Assembly: GCF_023822025.1 (NCBI RefSeq)
Contig: NZ_CP082909.1
Span: forward strand, 1,002,698 to 1,066,697
DNA: 64,000 nucleotides
Reading direction: 5' to 3'
Source: Endozoicomonas sp. 4G
GTDB lineage: Bacteria; Pseudomonadota; Gammaproteobacteria; Pseudomonadales; Endozoicomonadaceae
Shown: piece by piece, positions 58,501 through 64,000 of the stretch
Position numbering within the stretch: position 1 is the first letter of the stretch
Layout: every line of letters begins with the position of its first letter
Made by a program: the position numbers and the translations under genes
Notes under the pieces: generated by a model
Database searches by the model: none
Seen by the model: only the letters and a program-made list of their open reading frames with translations
Told to the model about the DNA's origin: nothing

Positions 58501-59591
58501 TAAGAGGAAAAGGGCGTACAACAAACAGAGCCACTGGCAAACCAAAAAAAACGCTGGTAAGGCCTTTTCATGAAGGTTGCATGAAAGAAGACAAAGACAT
58601 CAGAAAACAGGCAGGGCAATTATTCAAAGAGATGGAAAAGGGATACCCCAAAAAACAGTTTTTTGAACCCGATGATTTCTATAACCCTGTCCCCACCGGT
58701 TTCGAGCTGATAAGAATTAATGGCGATGGTAACTGTATGTACTCGTCCATTGCAGAAATATTCAACCGGACTGGACCGTCAGGAAAAACTGGAATATGGA
58801 ACCAGCAAACAGTAAGGCAGATAATGGATTATAACCTTCGCCGGATATATTCCGCGATTCAGAATCATCCTGACCAGCAAAAACTGATGCAAGAGCTTGG
58901 GCTACTATCGGGGATCGATGCTGACTTGATTCAAGCGGTGCTTGATGAACATATCATTACCGATTCAGCCTCTACCGGTCAGTCGGAGTTAGGCCGACTG
59001 CAACAATTTGGCGATGCCCAGCTGATGACCTTGCTGGTGCCGACACAGGGTGTCTGGTTCCCGGTCATTACCCAAGGTGACTATGGGTCTTATCACGAGA
59101 TTTATGACCTGAGGCGCTGGGTTCAACTGGCTCCGAACCTCTTGGCTATGCTGCTACGAAACGAGGATTATCGATTTCCTGACCTCACTGAAAATCAAAG
59201 GGAAACACTTTTGCAGTTGTTGTCAGAGCAAAATTTCGATCAAGCTGAGTTCTTTATCTCTCAAACTCTGCTGGCCCCCCATCTGTATTCAGCTTATCTG
59301 ATTCACTACCCCAGTTCAGTGGCTCTTCTGGAACATTTTGATGCCGCAGTAAACATTGAAGCAGTTCAGAGTATGGAGGTTGATCCGCCACAAACTGCAC
59401 AGGTTGATGAGGTTTTTGACGATCTCTCACACGATGAAAATAGTAAAAGAATCAAGCTTGATCCCGCTTCTTCTTCCATTTCAAGCAATGAAACTGCAAG
59501 CGAGACTTTACAGGACAGCAACCCCTTATGGTTAATGATTCAAGCTATAGAACTCACTACCACGCCAGTCTCTCCTACCAAAAGCCTGTAA
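55542..59591 (+). CDS. Giant exported OTU-protease-like protein, copy 7
   Basis: A protein of about 1,349 residues. The frame is open from an ATG at 55518, but the ATG at 55542 aligns with the starts of all other copies, with AAGGTTTGCCTAGT before it. The signal peptide ends MSGSALALNDAQ. It is of the AESYVNRAMSAI type, close to copies 1, 2 and 4. CYRC and FHEGC form the zinc-like motif with a linker without repeats (RATGKPKKTL). OTU core: Cys about 1065, His about 1185; the residues before are NPVPTGFELIRINGDGNC, with Thr where most have Asp. The tail carries SKRIKLDP (59445-59462) and ends TTPVSPTKSL. Frame intact. Confidence 0.82.
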   Translation: MIFSALCIHFIVLLITLMSGSALALNDAQKTMLKQLTFQEYEELDQKLEEKNLYAEAESYVNRAMSAIQIRKREKFFATKNRKIAKQMGIKATNKTAKYRIPYRLLRTFNLVQAMIRYNGKVKIKNSAASVVTHYVDRLLSETGSAEQQLTEDIAWIEIFLENRFNKPARRIPIKTFNNKESNLLTKYLNDNIFYRRMHLLRNGEFVFTNVDMIRQVNLKDGDKIISPYIDLHPLATPIKNPATRAREIYIAVNRLQAFLDKQYPEKFSLSINEKNMLEVLLFFIVPCGWWQDAFFIVVFNFGNLDKKEPEFNLSYAPNTPFNFCFKHALEDTYQKYKKSIFDLHSVWPDNFSLEHQILNIINYVADETNTTIKHFFSRNLNENSPEDTLIEEIINSNNQAEMIFNPPIFIETDPKMIERNFRKITKNKDNLFFDYLVTNELKSESISTDIFMPVKMYNQAEIVELKYTSVKNFYDLIYEARRKSGFIIPKNIEPTFYYKNKKIDKHNVRKVLNNIKKRNTKSKKNHDILTVIVNVPGYEKPAFKEAKHHLATYYIPENSCHFIVGKCINKRVKKSEVRKPIKWEIHLFENKKLAKATNMPYQYKLILPLEPQKTTERYRGGTTLGGPSNVWIPTVRDDMSEVQKRFTLMAMYDLSRYKFSIPNNLKKASVSILGNDIFTKALLTTQDDEWLLSQVHFEFLLQRIKMSLLISHEDYSVAQQHNAFFESVINGTIDENVIEDLALFLPHLTPGLSGLSRMDSQNKTGIIYRIILNYLIELCVRTLSYNELDASSGITQQLIEKPEEFSLNDLYAANQQGFSVAFDVLKIVDFLFTKTLFNPLYKKPSDLVFNNNEIRALLLDINNMHKSIDAEENLIPLFLNHLLPTARHYSGDLDFESKEFLNNFTLRILENYGNRTKNKKVKASLLAFLKNTEQKSDFFSKEKTDKLIASFRENIPELLANVPNGKGGFRQTCYRCDEVYETKSPIRGKGRTTNRATGKPKKTLVRPFHEGCMKEDKDIRKQAGQLFKEMEKGYPKKQFFEPDDFYNPVPTGFELIRINGDGNCMYSSIAEIFNRTGPSGKTGIWNQQTVRQIMDYNLRRIYSAIQNHPDQQKLMQELGLLSGIDADLIQAVLDEHIITDSASTGQSELGRLQQFGDAQLMTLLVPTQGVWFPVITQGDYGSYHEIYDLRRWVQLAPNLLAMLLRNEDYRFPDLTENQRETLLQLLSEQNFDQAEFFISQTLLAPHLYSAYLIHYPSSVALLEHFDAAVNIEAVQSMEVDPPQTAQVDEVFDDLSHDENSKRIKLDPASSSISSNETASETLQDSNPLWLMIQAIELTTTPVSPTKSL

Positions 59592-59643
59592 GCTAACACC
59601 GGTACCGGCCATTGGAAGGCAAGTGTTTTAAAACAAGCTACTC

Positions 59644-59703
59644 TTCATTCGATACAGGTTCATTCGATACAGGTTCATTCGATACAGGTTCATTCGACAC
59701 AGG
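59644..59703 (+). repeat. 15-base tandem repeat, four units
   Basis: TTCATTCGATACAGG is repeated three times perfectly, plus a fourth unit with GACACAGG. It expands the TTCATTCGACACAGG element found once upstream of other copies. Confidence 0.9.
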
Positions 59704-59735
59704 GTTCAGCCAGTAAGGTGTACTCGGCTATTGTC

Positions 59736-59855
59736 GTACAATTTAGAGCCGTACAATTTAGAGCCGTACAATTTAGAGCCGTACAATTTAGAGCCGTACA
59801 ATTTAGAGCCGTACAATTTAGAGCCGTACAATTTAGAGCCGTACAATGTAGAGAC
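59736..59855 (+). repeat. 15-base tandem repeat, seven perfect units plus one degenerate
   Basis: GTACAATTTAGAGCC is repeated seven times without change (59736-59840), followed by GTACAATGTAGAGAC. In other copies the same place has a single GTTCAATATAGAAAA. The array lies between the conserved GTACTCGG segment and the ribosome binding site of the last gene. An open frame reading the repeat as YNLEP units is an artefact. Confidence 0.92.
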
Positions 59856-59887
59856 TTTTAAGCATGATAGTGTACAGATTGCCAAGT

Positions 59888-62800
59888 ATGACTTTCAGTG
59901 TATTAAAAATCGATACTTATATTATCTTTTTATTGATAACACTGATATCAGGAAGTGCTCTTGCACTCAGCGAAACACAAAAAAGCTTTCTACAACAACT
60001 CACCATTGAAGAGTATAAAAAACTTGATCAAGAACTTAAAAAAAATTTATGCAGGGAAGTTGAATTTTACATTTATAGAGCGATGGCAAACGTTAAAAGA
60101 AGAAAAAGGAATAATTTTTTTATACGCAAAAATAGGGAAATAGCTAAACAAACAGGCATTAAGGCTAGTGATAATACGACTCACTTTGTAATACCTTGCT
60201 TTTTATTAAGTACGTTTAATCTGGTTCAGGCCATGATTTATCATAATCATGAAGAAAAATCTGTCATTGCAATAAATAAAGATAATAGAGCTGCCAGTGT
60301 TGTTATTGACTATGTAAACAGATTGTCATCAAAAAGAGCCGAGCAAGCTCCCACAAATGGTACAGATTGGATAAATCTGCTTTATGAAGATCGGGTTTTG
60401 TATCCAGAAAAAATACGTACTATTAAGGCAGAAAAAAACAAAGAATTCAGTTTTCAATCAATACTTCCGTCTGGCCATCCTGATCATGAACTATACCTGC
60501 TGCGTAATGAAAAAGTTGTGTTAAGCAATGTCAATATCATTCGACAAGGAAATTTAAAAAATGGAGATAAAATAATTTCACCCTGCTTAAAGCCATTTAA
60601 ACGAAAATTAGAACCACCCGTGAAAAACTCCGCATCCAGAGCCAGAGAGATTTATATCGCGGTTGATCGACTTCAAGCCTTTCTTAACAAGAACTATCCA
60701 GAAAAATTTAGATTAAGTATCAAAGATAGAAATATGTTTGAGGTATCTCTTGATTTTGTCGCCCCCTATGGTTGGTGGAAAGATGCATTTTTTAGAGTGG
60801 TGCTTATGTTTAGCAACATTGGTAATGAACAACCAGACATAACTATTGAATGTGCACCAGAGATATCCCATCTTTTTAAAAGTTCCACTTTCGTGATGGA
60901 TATGTATAAAAACCCTGATAGACCCATCTTAAGTTTGCTCTATAAATGGTCGTTGAATTGTGCCGAACAGCTATGCCATGAACCAGAAAATTTAACGGTA
61001 GAAAATCAGATTTTGAGTATTATCAATTATATGATAATTGTCTTTGATATAAGAACAAAAGGTGTTCTTTCATGTTATTTGCACGGAAAAAGTGTTCAGG
61101 ATGTCATCATAAAAGAAATAATCAACACAAATACCCAAGCACAAAAAGTTACTCCACTTCTTTATGTAGAAACCGATCATAGTAAGATAGAAAAAAGTGT
61201 ATATGAAAGAGTAAAGGATGGAGAAGATCCAGCTTTTGATTACTTGGTGATTGATGAGTTCGATTCAGAATTAACAAGGACTGATATTTTTATTCCTGTC
61301 AGAATGTATAATGAAGCTGAGGTTGTAGAACTTGACTATACCTCAACTAAAACTTTTAATGATCTGGTACACGAAGCAAGGAGGAAGTCGGGGTTTAAAA
61401 TACCAATAAATATTAAACCTATTGTTTATTATAAAAACAAAAAACTGAATAAGTATATTTTCCAACAAACTTTGCATGGAATAAATAAGGGTGATATAAA
61501 GAGGAAGAATAAAGAACAAGAAGAAGAAAATAAACACAAGAAAAATCATAACACTTTGACGACGATTGTTAACGTTCCTGGTTATGAAAAGCAACCATTT
61601 GAAAATGCTATAGCCAATTCATCTGGCTATTACTATGTTCCAGAAAACTCACAGCATTTGACGTGGAACAAGATAGTTAAAGAAAGCAAGATACTCAAAC
61701 CCATAAAATGGGAAATACATTTAGTTGAAAATAAAAAATTGGCAAAAGCTAACAACATGCTTTATCAATACAACCTTATTTTGCCTTCAGATACGCAAAA
61801 AACAACAGAACGCTATAGAGGAGGAAATCAGTATAAAAGTTTCGCCAATGTCTGGGTACCCACTTTTAGAGAAGATATGTCAGACGTTGAAAAAAAATTC
61901 GCTTTGATGTCCATGTATGACTTATCAAGAAATAAATTTAAAATTCCAAACAATCTCAAAAAACACTCCGTTTCAAATCTGGGTAATGACATTATTACCA
62001 AAGCATTATTAACGCCTAAGGGCGATGAATGGTTACCCACTCAAGCTTATTTGCACTTTTTACTGCAAAGAGTTCAGATGTCTCTCTTTATAGATCATGA
62101 GGATTACTCAATTACTAAAGAAAATAATGTTTTTTTTGAAAGTGCCCTTAAAGGAAATATTGACGAAAATGTTATCAAGGATTTGGCATTTTTTCTTGGC
62201 CATCTGACTCCAAACCTGCGATCTTTACAAAGAATGGATAATCCAGATAAGACAGAAATTATTTATCGCATTGTTTTAAACTACCTGATTGAAACATGTG
62301 TCAGGGTTCTGATGCACAACGAATTTGATACCAGTTCTGAAACAGTAAAACAACTTACAGAAAAACCAGAGCAATTTAGTCTGGAAGACATCTACGCCTC
62401 CAACAAAAAAGACATTGCTACAGCTTTTAATGTATTACAAATGTCTAATTTCCTTTTTACAAAAATTGCCTTTGATCCTTTTCAGGAAGAGACTTTTCAT
62501 AACGAGACTTTTCATAACGAGACTTTTCATAACGAGACTTTTCATAACGAGACTTTTCATAACGAGAATTTCGATCTTATTTTTTATGATCGTGAGGTGG
62601 AAGTGCTTCAGCTTGATATCAAGAATATGCGAAAGATTATTGATGGCAATAAAAATCTTATTCCACTTTTTTTTAATCACCTGCATCCTGCTGCCAAGTA
62701 TCGATCAGCCAACTTGAATTTCGAAAACAAAGAGTTTTTAAATAAATTCACGTTAACCGTTTTAAAAAAGTACAAAGACCGAACAAAAAATAAAGAAGTA

Positions 62801-64000
62801 AAAACGTCACTACACGCTTTTCTAAAAACTACAGGATATAAATCGGATTTTTTCAGTGAAGAAAAAACAGATGAATTAATCTCTTTATTCAGGGAAAATA
62901 CCCCAGAGCTTCTGATTAATGTTCCGAATGGAAAAGGTGGTTTTAGACAAACCTGTTACCGTTGTCGTAAACTTTATGAAACTAAAACCCCCATAAGAGG
63001 AAGTAGTCGTACAACAAACAAGGCCACTAGCACATCAAGAGCCACTGGCACATCAAGAGCCACTGGCACATCAAGAGCCACTGGCACATCAAGAGCCACT
63101 GGCACATCAAGAGCCACTGGCAAATCAAAAGAAAAGCTGATAAAGCCTTTTCACAAAGGTTGCATAAAAAAAGACAAGCAAATCAGGAAACAAGCAGAAC
63201 AATTATATAAAAGAATGGAAAAGGGATACCCCAAAAAACGAATGTCCGAAGCAAACAACTACTATAACCCTGTCCCTGATGGCTTTGAGCTGATCAGGGT
63301 TAATGGCGATGGTAACTGTATGTATTCATCCATCGCAGAGATATTTAACAAAAATGTACGATCAAGACAAGAAGGTCTATGGAACCAGCAAACAGTAAGG
63401 CAGATGATGGATTCTAATCTTCGCCAGATTTATTCAGCGATTCAAAATCATCCTGACCAGGAAAAACTGATGCAAGAGCTTGGGCTACTATTGGAAATCG
63501 ATGCTGACTTGATTCCAGAGGTTCTCTATAACAATGTCATTACAATTTCAGCCTCTATCGGTCAGTCGGAGTTAGGCCGATTACAACAATTTGGCGATGC
63601 CCAGCTGATGACTTTGCTGGTGCCGACACAGGGTGTCTGGTTCCCGGTCATTACCCAAGGTAACTGCGGGGCTTATCACGAGATTTATGACCTGAGGCGT
63701 TGGGTCAAACTGGCTCCGAACCTTTTAGCCATGCTGTTACAAAATGAGAATTATCGATTTCCTGATCTCACTGAAAATCAAAGGGAAAAGCTTTTGCAGT
63801 TGTTGTTAGGGCAAATGTTGTTAGAGCAAAATTTCGATCAAGCTGAGCTCTTTGTCTCTCAAATTCTGGCAGCCCCCCATGACTCTCCGGCTTATCTTAT
63901 CCACTACCCCAGTTCAGTCGCCCTTCTGGAACATTTTGATGCAGCAGTAAGCATTGAAACAGCTCAGAATATGGAGCTTAATCCCACTTCTTCCCTTTCA
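59888..64000 (+). CDS. Giant exported OTU-protease-like protein, copy 9, cut by window edge
   Basis: From ATG 59888 the frame is open without a stop to the last base: 1,371 codons, with the end outside the window. The signal peptide (TYIIFLLITLISGSALALS) and family blocks are present throughout, for example SLDFVAPYGWWKDAFFR. It is a diverged copy. Near residue 868 ETFHN is repeated five times (62489-62563). Between CYRC and FHKGC there are six ATGTSR/ATGKSK-type repeats (63023-63130). OTU core: Cys about 1144, His about 1264, with GNCGAYHEIYDLRRW in place of GDYGSY. After FDAAVSIETAQN the sequence reads MELNPTSSLS. The normal spacer and KRIKLD appear to be missing. Confidence 0.8.
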   Translation, partial: MTFSVLKIDTYIIFLLITLISGSALALSETQKSFLQQLTIEEYKKLDQELKKNLCREVEFYIYRAMANVKRRKRNNFFIRKNREIAKQTGIKASDNTTHFVIPCFLLSTFNLVQAMIYHNHEEKSVIAINKDNRAASVVIDYVNRLSSKRAEQAPTNGTDWINLLYEDRVLYPEKIRTIKAEKNKEFSFQSILPSGHPDHELYLLRNEKVVLSNVNIIRQGNLKNGDKIISPCLKPFKRKLEPPVKNSASRAREIYIAVDRLQAFLNKNYPEKFRLSIKDRNMFEVSLDFVAPYGWWKDAFFRVVLMFSNIGNEQPDITIECAPEISHLFKSSTFVMDMYKNPDRPILSLLYKWSLNCAEQLCHEPENLTVENQILSIINYMIIVFDIRTKGVLSCYLHGKSVQDVIIKEIINTNTQAQKVTPLLYVETDHSKIEKSVYERVKDGEDPAFDYLVIDEFDSELTRTDIFIPVRMYNEAEVVELDYTSTKTFNDLVHEARRKSGFKIPINIKPIVYYKNKKLNKYIFQQTLHGINKGDIKRKNKEQEEENKHKKNHNTLTTIVNVPGYEKQPFENAIANSSGYYYVPENSQHLTWNKIVKESKILKPIKWEIHLVENKKLAKANNMLYQYNLILPSDTQKTTERYRGGNQYKSFANVWVPTFREDMSDVEKKFALMSMYDLSRNKFKIPNNLKKHSVSNLGNDIITKALLTPKGDEWLPTQAYLHFLLQRVQMSLFIDHEDYSITKENNVFFESALKGNIDENVIKDLAFFLGHLTPNLRSLQRMDNPDKTEIIYRIVLNYLIETCVRVLMHNEFDTSSETVKQLTEKPEQFSLEDIYASNKKDIATAFNVLQMSNFLFTKIAFDPFQEETFHNETFHNETFHNETFHNETFHNENFDLIFYDREVEVLQLDIKNMRKIIDGNKNLIPLFFNHLHPAAKYRSANLNFENKEFLNKFTLTVLKKYKDRTKNKEVKTSLHAFLKTTGYKSDFFSEEKTDELISLFRENTPELLINVPNGKGGFRQTCYRCRKLYETKTPIRGSSRTTNKATSTSRATGTSRATGTSRATGTSRATGTSRATGKSKEKLIKPFHKGCIKKDKQIRKQAEQLYKRMEKGYPKKRMSEANNYYNPVPDGFELIRVNGDGNCMYSSIAEIFNKNVRSRQEGLWNQQTVRQMMDSNLRQIYSAIQNHPDQEKLMQELGLLLEIDADLIPEVLYNNVITISASIGQSELGRLQQFGDAQLMTLLVPTQGVWFPVITQGNCGAYHEIYDLRRWVKLAPNLLAMLLQNENYRFPDLTENQREKLLQLLLGQMLLEQNFDQAELFVSQILAAPHDSPAYLIHYPSSVALLEHFDAAVSIETAQNMELNPTSSLS
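62489..62563 (+). repeat. In-frame 15-base tandem repeat, five units
   Basis: GAGACTTTTCATAAC is repeated five times perfectly, encoding ETFHN five times, followed by a diverged GAGAATTTC. Copy 6 has a related GAGACTTTTCACCAA repeat at the same protein position (49471-49510), and other copies have none or a different short repeat. Confidence 0.92.
63023..63130 (+). repeat. In-frame 18-base tandem repeat, six units
   Basis: Six units of GCCACTGGCACATCAAGA (first with AGC, last GCCACTGGCAAATCAAAA) encode Ala-Thr-Gly-Thr-Ser-Arg repeats in the zinc-motif linker of the last gene. Confidence 0.92.

Noticed and set aside
59736-59855. Repeat array as a possible CRISPR
   Set aside because: The units are 15 bases, directly adjacent and without spacers; it is a simple tandem repeat and no cas genes are present.
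59731-60009. Open frame encoding repeated Tyr-Asn-Leu-Glu-Pro
   Set aside because: It arises only because the 15-base repeat has no stop in that frame, and it then runs out of frame into the start of the last giant gene.
62435-62717. Open frames on both strands across the ETFHN repeat
   Set aside because: A 15-base repeat is open in several frames; only the frame continuous with the giant gene carries family homology.
1-64000. tRNA or rRNA genes
   Set aside because: I saw no cloverleaf with a TTCRANNC arm and no rRNA-like sequence by reading; a tRNAscan run would settle it.

Overview
The window looks like chromosome from a host-associated marine gammaproteobacterium. An Endozoicomonas-type genome is my best guess, an inference from the mix of type III secretion genes, ordinary gammaproteobacterial housekeeping genes (tadA, purL, dgt, topB) and a very large set of Sec-exported proteins with eukaryote-like features. 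I could not run a taxonomic search.

Left part (1-15.1 kb, base composition near 50% GC or above). A type III secretion cluster runs on the minus strand in the order CesT-like chaperone, sctN, sctO, sctP, sctQ (cut by the window edge). It is followed by tadA, a small exported protein, purL, two unrecognised exported or membrane proteins, a DinJ/YafQ-type toxin-antitoxin pair with a perfect inverted-repeat operator, a second copy of the small exported protein, dgt, and an exported SGNH/GDSL esterase translationally coupled to dgt.

Middle (15.2-33.6 kb). Two minus-strand members of a giant protein family come first: one intact, one truncated at both ends. The second abuts an IS50/Tn5-like insertion sequence. 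Next to it lies an IscB element: an RNA-guided RuvC/HNH nuclease gene with a HEARO/omega-RNA upstream and no TnpA, inserted in a gene of which only the 3' end remains. After that come several exported proteins (one with a kinase-like fold), topB, and a tandem pair of paralogous exported proteins of about 630 residues.

Right part (34-64 kb, AT-rich) is the striking region: seven head-to-tail copies of the same giant gene family, each about 1,310-1,400 codons, one frameshifted and the last cut by the window edge. With the two minus-strand copies there are nine. Intact members have a Sec signal peptide, a long unrecognised N-terminal and central region, a Cys-x2-Cys...His-x2-Cys zinc-binding-like motif, and an OTU-type cysteine protease core (NGDGNC with a His 118-120 residues later). 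Most have a disordered tail carrying KRIKLD, nearly identical to the core of the c-Myc nuclear localisation signal (KRVKLD). I infer a recombining family of exported deubiquitinase-like effectors that may act in the nucleus of a eukaryotic host. The copies show gene-conversion patches, in-frame minisatellites, variable-number repeats upstream, and ongoing decay by frameshift, IS truncation and tail deletion.
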